Origin: Linanthus parryae
Lineage: Eukaryota; Streptophyta; Magnoliopsida; Ericales; Polemoniaceae
NCBI GenBank assembly: GCA_023055425.1
Contig: JALGPY010000003.1
Span: forward strand, 65,208,991 to 65,272,990
DNA length: 64,000 bases
Direction: 5' to 3'
Shown here: positions 24,578 to 37,019 of the stretch, one piece after another
Layout of the letters: every line of letters begins with the position of its first letter
How positions within the stretch are numbered: position 1 is the stretch's first letter
Notes under the pieces: model-generated
The model's input: the letters and a program-made list of their open reading frames with translations, nothing else
Told to the model about the DNA's origin: nothing
The model's database searches: none
Translations under genes and position numbers: made by a program

Positions 24578-25352
24578 GGGAATTGATTCTTACACCGGTG
24601 TTTTTGTTGGTTACACCGGATTTTACTTGTCACGACATTAATACCCTTTTCTAATCAATTAGTCGTATTTCTTCATTTATTGCATAATCATCTATTATAT
24701 GCAAGGTTACAAATCAAATGAACTCTAATCTTTTGGCCATTAATGTTTAACATTTTGTAATGCAGTTTCCACTTTATCATATTCATCTTTTATGTACAAA
24801 TTTACCTTTTATGAGTAAAAAAATATATAATGGTCTGAAAAAAATTGCACGCATTTATGTGGAGATGATGAATTGTACGCATCTTATTCACTTGTATTGC
24901 ACTGTGGTAGTCCAAGCAGGACAACTTTGAGCACAATATTGATTTGACTTCGTACTCTCATCTTCATTTGGTCGATGGGGCTAGTTAGCATCCATTTAGG
25001 TGGATTTTTGAAAGGAGAAGTCCATTTTTTTTACAATACTACATACTACAATCATGCATGCCCCAGTAGTACAAAGAAGAATTAAACAATTCCTTCATAT
25101 TATATGTTCTGGGTAAAAACAAAATCAAAATTCATCCATACATATTGAAAAAACAAGTTCGATCCCATTCTCATAGAAAATAATACCTCCATAAAAAGAG
25201 ACACATAAATAACACAAAGTCGCATAATAACTTTGCCACAAGATTACATAGTGATCTTGATGTAAAACAATACATCTCATAATACGAAACTAGAAATGTC
25301 AGTAAAAATTACATAATTCTGAATCATTTAAAAAGGAATTTCAAACTACTTT

Positions 25353-25468
25353 GTGAACCCTCTCGACAGCTTCATAGATAGAGAACAATTTCCTCGAGCC
25401 ATCTGCATTTGTGAACCCTCTCGACAGCTTCATACATAGAGAACAATTTCCTCAAGCCATCTGCATTG
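25353..25468. repeat. 58-bp tandem repeat, two copies, inside the MULE
   Basis: GTGAACCCTCTCGACAGCTT starts at 25353 and again at 25411. The copies differ at about three positions. Confidence 0.9.
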
Positions 25469-25615
25469 AGACCGGAAATAAAAAATAAATGCATAAGTAA
25501 ATTGATTTTGTACCAAAAAGATACAAAACATGTAGCCATTAACTTAACTTACCAGTCATAAAATGTGCGATTAGGTGAGTGAAGCGCCACATTTAGGGCT
25601 AGCAGAATTCTATCG

Positions 25616-25702
25616 CACATATATTCAAATTATTCAGGAACACAAAACCAATTACCAAACTGGACCGGATTCTATCGCACATATATTCAAATTGTTCAGG
25701 AA
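25616..25702. repeat. Duplicated 34-bp segment inside the MULE
   Basis: ATTCTATCGCACATATATTC plus the following 14 bp occurs at about 25616-25649 and about 25669-25702, with one difference. Confidence 0.85.
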
Positions 25703-26378
25703 TCTAGATGGTGCCTAGCAGATTAACAGACAACTATGAAGTTACAGGCAACAATTCAAATAAGCTTAAATACCCATATACATTTTATGAACATGTAACC
25801 AACATAGTAACCATTGAACATTTTACAGAAATTTAGGTCGAGAGAGCAGAGGATCGGGAATGGGCACTGACCAATAAAACTAGTTTTGTGTCACTTCAGA
25901 AATAACAACTCGGAGAACAGAGGATATGATAACTGCGGAAATGGTCTACAATGAATAAATTGGTTTACATGAATATTGCTTGCAAATTTCAGCGTTAAGG
26001 TTTTCAATTTTGGGTAAAACGTGTTGTTGGGTTGAAACCAATACAAAGTTTGGTTAGCTATTTCTACATAAAAAATAAACAAAGACATAAGAAGGAAGAA
26101 AACACATACCTGGATACGGTGAAGATGAAGATTTTCACTTTCGAACAAAAGTAGGAGACTCGTAAGAACCAGAGACCCGTAAGAAATCATGCACTGAAAG
26201 AATTTCAAACATTAATGGTCCAAAGATTAAAGTTTATTTGATTTGTAAACTTGTTTATAATAGATTATTATGCAATAAATGAAGAAATACGACCAACTGA
26301 TTAGAAAAGGGTATTAATGTCATGACAAGTAAAATCCGGTGTAACTAACAAAAAACACCGGTGTAAGAATCAATTCTC

Positions 26379-26386
26379 AAATATTA
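26379..26386. repeat. Right 8-bp target-site duplication of the MULE-like element
   Basis: AAATATTA, a direct copy of 24570-24577. Confidence 0.8.
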
Positions 26387-29157
26387 TTATTAAAATATAT
26401 TCAATAAAAAAGGAGGGAGGGGTACTTAACTTTTTCCATTAACTTGCATTTAATTATTGATACATTTTTAAAATTTAACCAAAAAAATGGGTATTATTTC
26501 CTTTCTAAGAATCTTATTTATAATGAATATTGCCTTATATATCTTATATTGGGAAGAATATTGCCTTAAAAAATTTACCAATGAATAAAAACATGTGTTG
26601 AAAAGAAATGAATAAAATATAAATTGACTAAATCACAATAGATAATATCCAAAATTCTTAAAGAATATCCGAAATTCAACATAACATCTGATGAGAACAA
26701 CTAAGATGTCACACAATTCTTACTTATCTTAAATACAAAAAAAATTAAATTGTAGTAACAAAAAAAATTGTGCATGTGATGTAGTACCTAAGTACTCACT
26801 AAAGTGTCTGTCTTTTGCTGCATTATCATAGAGGAAATACTACTACAAATAAAATAAATAAATAAATTCCCTAAAAAAAAAGAGGCGGTTTTATTTTTCC
26901 ACAAACATGCATTGAGTTGTGGATTTTTCCTCGAAAAAAAAGGTTAATATTCAAAAGTACCATTAAGAAAAAATCTTAATCATAATTAATATGGTCTCGT
27001 AAAATTTGATGGGATTTAGGGGAGATTTAATTTACAATTATTGTAAAATTTTATTTTATGTCATTGTAGTGTCATCATTTGTTGCATATAGATAAAATTT
27101 TAGTTAAAATAAATTAAATAAAAGAGGAAGGAGGGAAAGTTGTTTCTTTCTTTCTTTCTTTCATTAACGTTCATTTAATTATGTGTACTTTTTTCTATTT
27201 CACCAAAACAAATGATTTTTTTTCGGAAAATACTATAAGATTAAAAATAACTTATTGAAAATGAATATTGCATCATAAAATTTACTGATGAATGAAAACA
27301 TGTTTTAAGAGTTTATGAATATATAAAAAAATATAAATTTACCAAATTTGTATAGATAATATATATCCAAAATTCTTATTATATTAATTTTTGCCAAAAA
27401 GTCAAATTATGTAGATTATTACTCTTTTATTTCTTTCTGTGAATACATAAAATATAGAACATAATTCTACTTAACTTCTACGGAGAACAATTAAGATGTT
27501 ACAAATTCTTATGTAGCTTAAATATAAAAAGTTATAAATGTAAGAACAAACTATAAGAATGTTATATTAATTGCACGAGTGTTCTACTTAAGTATTATAA
27601 CTTATTAAAAGTGTCATCTTTTGTTTCATTATTATAAAGAAAATATTTTTTAAAATAAATTAAATAAAAGAGGCAGGTTGTTGTTTTTCCCACTAACATG
27701 GATTGAATTATGTAATTTTCTTTTTTAACCAAAACAAGTTGGTAATATTATAAAAGTAACATTAGGAACAAAGCTTAATCATAACAAATATGTCATAACA
27801 TAGTGAAGAAAATATATTTTTAAAGTAAATGGATAAAAATATAAATTTATTAAATTACTATGAATAAAATATCTAAATACTATTAAATTACAAAATTTAC
27901 CCGGAAAATGTCACGACCTGTAAATAGTTGCTCTATCTGACAACTTAAGTAGGACACCTTACAAGAATTGAAAGATAAATATACAATACACTTAAAGTTG
28001 AAATAAAACACCACGTAATATGACAGAAAATTTCTACTTACCTTAAGTATGAAACAAATATTACAAATATTATAACAAAAAAATGTCATAATTGCCCATG
28101 TGTTCTACTTGAGTGGTAATCTTTAGCATAACTCATCAAAATATGATTTTTTGACATTTTTATATTCAATATAATTACGATATTACTAATATTTTGTTCT
28201 TTCATAATGAAAAGTGGTCACTAAAAGGGGATAAATGTATCATACCAACTATTATTTTCGCAACATAGTTATGTTCTATTCCATTATTTGTAATGATAAT
28301 GGGATTTAAAATAAATGAAATAGGATGTATGGGTTACCACCTAAAAATGATTTATTTTCACTAACCTATCTTTAATGTGGCTACTTTTTTTTAAATAAAA
28401 AATAGCATTTTATTTCATTAGTACGATAAGGATCAAATAGTTAATAGACATAAAATAAATTTTACACACACAATAATGAAGAAAAAAATATTTTGTAATC
28501 ACGTCATGCATCTTCTTAACCCCTAACATATGATTTACCAACACATTACACACCCAAATTTATATTTTCATGTTATATGTTTTTTCAATTATCGAAATCT
28601 ATACTATGGAATCTATCCTTGAACTCTAAAGTGGCCATTTGAAAATAAAAATTAGTAAAGCGTAATGGTGTTTGCTTATCGTGTTTGATTATTCAATAAT
28701 TCTTTGAAGTATTTCTTGGTCAGTCTAAATGAACGGACTCAAAAATATGTATGGGGATTAAAATTATTTTGGACATAGAATTGATTTATTTTATCATTTG
28801 AAATGTTATATACGAGTGTTCAAAGCATTATGTATTATGTAATGTCAACGTGTTGTAATACTGTGGGCAAGTGATAGCTCCTTGTTTCCCTGAAAAAAAT
28901 CTCTTCGAATACAGTCAATTTTACTGAGAAAACTGACAAATTAGAAATGTTCACATGGACTTTCGAAGAATATTATTTTCTTATTAGAAAAGGTACATTC
29001 TCTTCAATAACTAACAAAAAAAATGTATACATATTTACCATTTACAATCCATTTAGTGTAAAAGAAAACCTATGATCAATATACAAAAATGTTATTTAAT
29101 GAACATAAAAAGAATAAATACATGAAAATCCGCGCATAGCGCAGGTTAACGACTAGT

Positions 29158-30780
29158 AACATTGATTGATCATGATTACTGAGTTAGTAAAAGCGTTTAA
29201 AAGCGATTATGTCCGATTTAAATTTCACATGAAAAATTTATATAATGTAGTTAGATACACCGTCCACAAATTAAGTTTTATAAGTTTGGTTTGATTTGGG
29301 TATGAAAAAAGAATATGGTGAGTTTTGGTTGAACATTCTCCAACCCTTACCTATTTGGTCGGGGCAAAATTTTCGGCAAAACCCGGCGAAATCGGTTAGC
29401 GCTCACCCCAAGCGCTGAATATGTCATGTAAATAGACTTAAGTTTTCAAACAATTTGAAACCTTTTAAAACCGTCTAAACTATGCCGAACCGGTCTGAGT
29501 CGAAAGGCTTGATTCGGTTTTGTCTTGTCGACTACTTGATTAGGTTTGGGTATCTATATGACCTACCCGCGATCATTCGGTTGGGTAGGAAACACACCCC
29601 TCACGCGCGCAATCGCGTCAGTGCTCTGCCCTAGCTACCACTATGTTCCCTCTCTTTGTCCCCATCCTACTTTTACCATTATTTTAAATGGTCACTTTGA
29701 CCCGGTGATTTGGATAGCAATGTTATGCGATATTTTGATAATCTTTTCATGGCTTTGAAGAGTAAAATCTGCTCTATAACACGATGAAAAAATTATTAAA
29801 TAATTGCATAGTTTTGCGATCCAAATCACCCGATCAATGTGACCCATATACGAGTCAAAAATTCAATATGGGGACAAATAGAGGGAACGTAGCGGTCCCT
29901 GCGTTTGACTACTGTCACATCTTTCTCTACAGCTTGTCTAGTTTGTATACCCTAGGTTCTCCATACAACATTTCAAAGAAATCTAGATGCCCTAAGCAAT
30001 AGAAAAGATTACTAAGTTTATCCATAGATTTGATAAAAAAAGAGAGTAGAAGAAATCAAATGGGAAATCTGACCTCCGCCGTTCTTCGTCTCCGTCCATA
30101 TCTTCTTTCGTAGAATACCCCCTCTTTTTGTTTTCACTGTTTGTATTAATTAATCAGTGCTAGGTTTTTTCATAACCCAATAAACCTCATTAATGAGCTC
30201 TTGAACTGCTCCTCCCGCAGCACCAGATCGTGCGATCTGCTACAATCAGATCTGGTGATCATCACATCTTTTTTTCCTGCGTTGTTTCACACTGATAGTG
30301 CAATTAGCTTGTCCAGATCGTGTAATCTGGTGACTAATCATGCGATCTGACTTGTTGATCAGCTAAAATAGTGAGTTCCCATTCTTTTCTTGCACAGATT
30401 TCTCCAAATCTTTTTTGCTTCAACTTTAGGGGGTGTTAAGTGTCCTTTATGAAATTTCTACAAACTATACTTGGATCCCCTCTTTCATTCTTGTCTCATC
30501 CTTTTTATGCTTTCTGTTGCTCCCGAGCTTTCTCGTATTTTCTGAAGTTCGTTTCTTCTCTCTAATTGATCCCCGAGCTTCGTTTCCTGTCGAACACAAC
30601 TCGAAAACAACCCGTTCGATCAAATGTGATAAATAAAGGTCCAATAAATGCGAAGAACTCTTGTATTATCAATTATGAATAATAATATTAACTTTCACAA
30701 ATACTACTCAAATATGCTCGGAATGACGCCTAAATCAAATATTATGCTCACTAATCGGTAGGAAACAAAGATAAATACAA
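29158..30780. other. Intergenic stretch, no gene recognised
   Basis: No coding frame with a recognisable domain. At 30215-30355 several GATCGTGCGATCTG-like and CAGATCTGGTGATCA-like motifs recur in both orientations. They resemble the GTCGTGCGACC motifs of the LTR at 34.3 kb and may be a diverged LTR remnant. Confidence 0.45.
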
Positions 30781-30789
30781 ACTCCTTTT

Positions 30790-33700
30790 CGAAGTTATCA
30801 GTACTCCTCCTCCTTGGTCTAAACGATGTGCACTCCTAACTTGTTGTTAGTTGCCATATGAGAATCTATAGCTTTAGATGATAACATCCTGAATCTTCTT
30901 AAGACCTTCTTGATGTATCTCTGTTGTGATAAGAAAAGTTTCTTCTTAGTCATATCTCTATAGATCTGAACTCCTAGAATTTTTCAAGAAACACCTAGAT
31001 CCTTCATCTCGCATTCCGCTTTAAGAGACCTATTCAGATTATGAATGTTCTCCATATTCTAAGTTGCAATCATAATATCATCCACATACAGAACTAGGTA
31101 GACACGTGACTAACCTCGCAACTGCTTTTGATACACGCAACAATCATACTCGCACTTTTGGTAACCAATCTTCAACATGAAGCTGTCAAACCTCTTGTAC
31201 CATTGCCTCGTAGACTACCTAAGTCCATACTGAGATTTTTCCATTTGCACACATGGCATTCTTTTCCAAGAACTTGGAATCCTTCTGGTTGGATCATGTA
31301 TATCTCCTCATCCAGCTCTCTGTGTAGGAAAGTTGTCTTCACGTCTAACTGCTCAAGTTCTAAGTCCTGGTGTGCAACAAAGGCTAGTAGCACCTTGATC
31401 AAAGTATGTAGGAACACTGGTGAGAAGAACTCATTGTATTCAACCCTTTCTGACTGAACCCTTTTGTAACCAACCTTGCATTATACGTGACGCCCTCTCC
31501 AGCTGTAGTTCCTTCCTTTCTTATGAAAAACCACTTGAAGCTGACTATCTTCCTTCCCGCTGGCAATTTTACAAGCTCCCATGTTGAGTTCTTGATAAGA
31601 GACTCCACGTCTTCTCCCATTTTGCCAATCCATTGTGTTGATCCAGAACCAGAAATTGTGAACATATAGGTGACAAATCATCCGCCACCTCTTCGGCTAC
31701 ATGAAATGCATATCCCACCATGGTATCATGGAGGATTTATGACTCTCCTTGGTCTTCCTTCAGCAATACTCTGATGTATAAATTCCTCTGGTTGAGACGC
31801 ATCCTCATCAGACTCTTCTGCTTCTTCCTCTTTGGTGTCCTGAAGTGATGGTGGTAATCCGAGCTCCTTAGGATCATTAGAACCTGAACTTGCCTCCACC
31901 ATCTTTTCTGCAAGTCCAACCTCTATCTCCATGAAACTTGATTTTACCATCAAACTCTCATCAAAGACTACACTTATGCTAAGTATAACCTTCTTATCCG
32001 TCCAAATCTTGTATCCCTTCACACATGTCCCATAACCCATGAATACCACCTTCTTCGCCCGCAGTCTTGCTTACTATCATCCACATGATAATAGGCAACG
32101 CAACCAAAGACCCTCAGATTCGAGAAAATATGCTGTTTTTTTGGACTATATCTCAAAAGAAATCTTGCATCCTACGCATGTGTGCGGGCTCCGATTTAAG
32201 AGATAACAAGCCATAGAAACTGCCTATCCCCAGAAACCTCTAGTAAGACATGCATTCAAAAGCATACATCGTGCCTTCTCTAAAAAATTTTGATTCATTA
32301 TTTCGGCTACACCATTCTGATGTGGTTTGTGTCGAATGGTGCGATGGTGAGAAATTCCCTTACTCTTGCAGAATTCATCAAACTCTAATGAATAAAACAT
32401 CAAGCCGTTTTACGTACGCGACACCTTATTTCCCATCTGATTCTCTACCAAGGTCTTCCACTCCTTGAATTCGCGAAGGATTCACTTTTGTGCTTCACCA
32501 TGAATATCCAAGCCAACCTTGAGTAGTCGTCAATGATGCTCATAAAGTGCCTGTAACCTCCATTCGCCTCAACTCGAGATGGACCCCAGCAATCCAAATG
32601 GATGTAATCCAGTGTGCCTTTCATTCTATGAACCTCCTTTTAAGAACTTGCTACGTTTTAGCTTCCCGTACACGCAGTGTTCACAAAACCCTAGGCTCTT
32701 GAGAGTGTTTCCGGTGAGATAGCCTTTCTTGTGAAGTTCTTGCATTCCACGTCCACTCATATGACCAAGACTCGTATGTTATAGCTTGGTTTGATCAGCT
32801 TCTTTAATCTTGGCTGAGACAACTCTGACAGAACATGTGATCGTCGAACCTTGTAGCATGTAGAAGTTCCCCTCTTTACTCCCTTGAGAATCACCTTAGA
32901 ACCCTTGCAACTTGTAGATCTCCACATTCACCTTGGAAACTATAGACCTTGTTGTCAAGTAAAATTAAGGATGTTAGATTCTTCTTGATAGATGTTACAT
33001 GCCTGACTTTCTCTAATATACATTACTTTCCCTTCATTCGACTTCAATCAAACTGAGTAGCTTCCGATCACCTTGCAGACAGCTTCGTTTTCCATATAGA
33101 CAGACCATCCATCTGTTTCGATGTATGTCGATACCAGCTCCTTGTTAGAGAAAATATGATAGGAGTCCCCAGAGGTAAGGACCAACACATCCAATTAATG
33201 CGTGACAACATCCGCCAGTAGAACTTAAATGTCCTCGTAAGAAATACCTTGTTCCTCCACGGCTGCGGATAAGTCTTGCCATGTTGCCCTCATTTTGGGC
33301 AATCTCTTCCAATGCCCCTTTTTCTTGCACCAAGCACATACATCCTTGGGAAACTTAGAACCAGAAAACTAATCTTTCTTGTTCTTCTTAGCTTTATTTC
33401 TTCCCTCGTTCCCATCAACCCAAAAGCATGGTCCTCTATACTCGTACATGAGCCCTTGTGGCGCAATTTCCTAGCATGGAGAGTCGATCTCACCCCCTAT
33501 AGGTATATGATGTCCTTATTCACAATAAAGGACGGCACGAAGTTATCGTATGATGGAGGTAACGAAACCAACAACAAGAGTGTGTCATCCTCATCATTCA
33601 CATTCTCGTCAATATTACGTAAATCAACAAGAATTGTGTTCAATTGATCAAGATGATCATTGACATCCGTACCTTCGAGCATCTATAGACTGAAAAGAGC

Positions 33701-34074
33701 ATCTATAGACTGAAAAACTGTTTATTTAGCATCAACTTTTTGGTGAGTGAATTCGTCATGTAGAGACTCTCCAACTTGAGCCATAAAGTCAACACTGCTG
33801 TCTGATCTGCGACCTTAGTGATAATGTCATCCGATAAGCACAACATGATCATTCTCCTCCATCAAACTATACTCCATTGATGTAACGTTAATACCTCCCT
33901 TGACTGTGGCCAAAGGCGTCCAAATGCCTTACGACTTCAATAAGGCGCACATTTTGATCTTCCACATACTGAAGTTGTTCCCTCCCGTAAACCTATTGAT
34001 CTTCAACATCGATCTGGATGCCGTTACTGGTTGAGTAATCACAACCTAAAGCTCTGATACCAGTTTTTTTATAA
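30790..34074 (-). pseudogene. Degenerate Ty1/copia internal region (gag, PR, IN, partial RT)
   Basis: Reading the minus strand from the primer site at 34062: gag starts with NRFTGGNNFSMWKIKM and contains DHLDQLNTILVDLRN and LVSLPPSYDNFV. A broken zinc knuckle, ending GHWKRDCPK-like in pieces, lies near 33300. A protease-like stretch (DSYHIFSNKELVSTY) follows at about 33150. Integrase reads GTLDYIHLDCWGPSRVEANG and IDDYSRLAW at about 32540-32620. RT includes EGVTYNARLVTKGFSQKG, LDVKTTFLHRELDEEIYM and the catalytic YVDD at 31077-31088. The frame is broken by numerous stops and shifts. The RNase H end and 3' LTR are missing, so the element is truncated near 30.8 kb. Confidence 0.85.
34051..34062 (-). 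other. Copia primer-binding site
   Basis: TGGTATCAGAGC on the minus strand, complementary to the 3' end of initiator Met tRNA as in most plant copia elements. It lies 12 bp from the presumed LTR end at 34075. Confidence 0.85.
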
Positions 34075-34740
34075 TGCTCCTACCTCACAACAGTGAACAA
34101 AAATGAAGAAACGCACAAGTTTAACGTGGTTTGCTAGCACAATTCGTTCTAACTACGTCCACGGCCAAGAACAACCTTTATTTATAAAGAGGAACGATTA
34201 CAAACAATTGCATAATTATCTAAGACCTTTAAGGGTTCTTTTATGTGCCTCGGATCGCCCCAAACCCGACCTAGAGCATATGGAAACAACCCGAAAATCC
34301 CACCCCCCTGACACAGGTTGTGGACCTGTTCAGCAAGTCGTGCGACCTCCTGGAAAAATGTCGTGCGACCTGTACCAGAGCTCCTACAATCCCATTAAAT
34401 CTTGAACTACTTTAGCCTCTTTTCCTTGTTATCCTTTCACTCTTTGGTGATTTCTTCACTTCAAGGCATAAACCCACCAAGATCCTTATTTGATGAAGAA
34501 TTGATATAAAAATATGAGTCATGCCCTCTGGCCATGAGCTATACCAATTTTTGGCGATCCGACATCAATTCGGATGCCAAACTGTAAATTTTTCATTTCC
34601 TTAAGATTTTATCAAACAATAACTAGAGACAGAAAACTCCTTTGCGGTTTCGAAAATTGGGACTATATTAGAATCTCGTCCTTAGTTAGAAATAGAATTT
34701 TGGGACGTTTTCAATTTTTGTCACTTTTTTTGCAGTAATT
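34075..34740 (-). repeat. 5' LTR of the minus-strand copia element (outer end uncertain)
   Basis: The LTR would end in CA at 34075 next to the primer site. On the minus strand it contains GGACGTAGTT...CTAGCAAACCACGTTAAA, a block shared by many copia LTRs, and a TATA-like CTTTATAAATAAAGG near 34170-34190. The other LTR was not found at the truncated 3' side, so the length is an estimate. Confidence 0.55.
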
Positions 34741-35300
34741 AGAGTTTTTTACTATTTAAGCAGTTTGTAGGCTACGGGAAATTATATTTTTTCTCTTTTG
34801 AACGTTTATTTCGATATTCTCAGCCTTCGAAATCTCTCTTATCACTTAAGATTGTCGTTTGACATTATTTTTGCTTCTAAACTGCGTCAAAGTTCTCGTG
34901 CAACCTGTGCAGTAGGTCGTGCGAACTGTACTAGAGCTCCTGTGACCTCACTAAATCCTGAACTAATGCAGCCTCTTTTCCTTTTTATCCTTTTGCACTC
35001 TTTGTCCTTTAGTTGTTCCGCTTTGGTAATTTCTTTACTTCAAGGCACAAATCCAACAAGACCCTTATTTGATGCAGAATTGATAGACAAATATGAGTCA
35101 TCCCCTCTGCCCATGAGCTACCCATTTCCAGCGATCCAACATCGTTTAGTTTGTCAAACTTTAATTTTTCAATTTCTTTACTATTTTTTTAACAATTTAT
35201 TGCGCAATAACCAGATATAGACAACTCCTTTTGTGGTTCCGCAAATTTGGACTATCTTAGAATCTCGTCCTTAGTTAGAAGTAGAATTTTAGGACATTTT
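34310..35300. repeat. Direct duplication of LTR-like sequence, two diverged copies
   Basis: Segments 34310-34705 and about 34880-35300 align in the same orientation. Shared blocks include TCGTGCGAMCTGTAC.AGAGC, CTTCAAGGCA.AAA.CCA, CTTATTTGATG.AGAATTGAT and AGAATCTCGTCCTTAGTTAG. Divergence is considerable. Either two LTRs of one family sit side by side, or one LTR was partly duplicated. Confidence 0.75.
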
Positions 35301-35389
35301 GAGTTTGTGAACCACGTTAAATACTTTGTCTCTCGTTCTTAATTTCTATTTATTCAACGTTCGTTCTTGATACATCTGTCATAAAAAAC

Positions 35390-36100
35390 TGGTATTAGAG
35401 ATTTGGGTTAGGGTTCCGAGAGGATTGATTTCAGGTTCAAGCAAGATCAAAAAGTTCAGTGGGAGAAACAGTTTTAGTATGTGGCATATCAAGATGAAGG
35501 CGTTGTTGAAACGTGACAAGTTGTGTCTGACAAACAACTTGGATCATCGGAGTCGTAGATCAAGAGACGTTGGTTGTTTTATGGTTGGAATTGGAGATCC
35601 TCTACCTGAAAAAGTTGCTCACCAAGAAGTTGATGCTGAAGCATTGATTATTCAGTCGACGCATGTCTGAAGGTACCCAAATCAGTGATCACTTAGGCGT
35701 TCTAAGCACTATCGTAATAGTGATGAGAAATAAAGTGATGAGGATGTGGCTTTAAAACTGTTGGTGTTGCTGCCTCCATAGTACGAGGGTTTTGTAAAAT
35801 ATTTCATTGGTAGGAAAGATATGATAACCCTAAAAGAGGTTAGATCAGCTCGTCACACCGGGAATCTGAGGTAGAAAGCTGTAGGAAACAACGACCATGA
35901 TTCTGGCGCTTTTATAGTCAATGGAGGCAAAGTTAAGGGATACAAGAGGTTCTCAGGATCCATGTCATCACAAGATATTTTTGCCTACTTTAATGAGAAA
36001 GGTCACTAGAAGAGGGAGTGTCCCAAGAAGAACCGATCATCAGCAAATCTGATTCTAGGTGAAGGGACCTCTAAGGACGATCTAGATCTCTATGCTCCTT
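35390..36100 (+). pseudogene. Copia gag fragment with primer site, plus strand
   Basis: TGGTATTAGAGA at 35390 is a copia primer-binding site, 8 bp after an LTR ending in CA at 35381. The gag follows from about 35425 with KIKKFSGRNSFSMWHIKMKA, LLVLLPP near 35755 and a decayed zinc knuckle (FAYFNEKGH-stop-KRECPKK) near 35985-36030. Stops interrupt it at about 35668, 35731 and 36007. No integrase or RT follows, so most of the element is deleted. The DSGAF block before the knuckle is shared with the gag remnant at 39.8 kb, so the two are related. Confidence 0.75.
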
Positions 36101-36719
36101 GGGGGCTTTCTGGGCGTGTGGGTTTTGTTTCTGGCACGTGGATGTGGTTCTGGCGAAATTGGTTTCAGGCACGCATTAGGGTTTTTGGCGCATCTGGCAT
36201 GAAATTTTTTGGCACTCGTCATTGGTGCATCTTGTCTGAATGATATTTGGTACTTGTCATGGTGCACTGATTCTGGCGCTGTTTGGTGCACATCGGGATT
36301 ACATTTGGTCCTACTTCTCAGTGAATGTATTCAACTCTAGTACTAGGTGGATAGTTGATTTAGTTCTTGGAAGTGCAACTATTTAGGAAGACGAGCTCAA
36401 TTCTAATTCCGGGGGGACGCACCCGTTAATGAATTTGGAGAGAGTAACGGTTCTGGTTGCTAGGGCATTTAATCAATGTGGAGATTTTTAATTATCCAAT
36501 GCCTAGCAAGTTTGGCTTAGCAACAAAGAATGAGCAAATCGAAGCATCTGGGGTTTTTACCCATTCGTGCGAAAGGGTGCGACCATTCGTACGGATGTCT
36601 CTAGGTTTGGGGCGGCTGATTTATTTCATATTCGGTTTTGGTAATGTTTAGGCGTTTCTTTCAGCACAATTCAGTAGTCTAAGTCTGTATATGGGTGTTA
36701 GTAGTAGCTATTAGCTTTT

Positions 36720-36885
36720 TTGGTCTTGTGTGGGTTGTATTCGGGTTTTCTCTCTCAATAAAATGGGGTTTCGGGTTCGTGAAGGTAGCTAGTAACAAAA
36801 CTAGTGAACCGCGTTAAGTATTTTGTCTATCGTTCTTAATTTATGTTCGTTCATTGCTCATTCTTGATACCTTTACATGACAGAT
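36720..36885 (+). repeat. Copia LTR remnant, plus orientation
   Basis: GGTAGCTAGTAACAAAACTA, then GTGAACCGCGTTAAGTATTTTG and TCGTTCTTAATTT match the LTR end at 35310-35381. This is probably what remains of the 3' LTR of the plus-strand copia element. Its start is not defined. Confidence 0.5.
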
Positions 36886-37019
36886 CCGAACTTGGTTATG
36901 CACAAGTTATTCTGAGACCACGCGGATGCTACACCAAAATGCGCCGATAAACCAAAAGTTTTTCAGTAGCCTACAACGGTTCTTATAGACCATAATTATT
37001 CACCTACTTTCTCTTACAA

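Larger units (their letters stand above)
24578..26378. mobile_element. MULE-like DNA transposon, 1801 bp, long TIRs, non-autonomous
   Basis: The left TIR begins GGGAATTGATTCTTACACCG. The right end, reverse-complemented, begins GAGAATTGATTCTTACACCG, and the match continues with scattered differences for about 175 bp (24578-24755 and 26201-26378). An 8-bp flanking duplication AAATATTA fits Mutator-like elements (8-11 bp), although 8 bp also suits hAT; the long TIRs favour MULE. The interior has no transposase. It holds a two-copy 58-bp tandem repeat and a 34-bp duplicated segment, and possibly captured sequence. Confidence 0.85.
24501..29157 (+). mobile_element. Probable non-autonomous Helitron with internal diverged repeat units
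   Basis: The right end CCGCGCATAGCGCAGG-TTAACGA-CTAGT (29130-29157) is the classical plant Helitron terminus: a GC hairpin 6-8 bp before CTRRT. The body is AT-rich and contains about four diverged copies of a unit of 250-530 bp. Each unit begins near CATCTTTTGTTGCATTA and has a TAAAAGAGG-like block (about 24540, 26810, 27075, 27610). The left boundary is uncertain; 24501 is chosen because LINE sequence ends there and TTTACACTAATAATAAAA begins. No Rep/helicase ORF is present. The base after CTAGT is A rather than the expected T. Confidence 0.55.

Noticed and set aside
35000..35300. Host gene between the two copia elements
   Set aside because: The frame is LTR sequence that is repeated at 34.3-34.7 kb.
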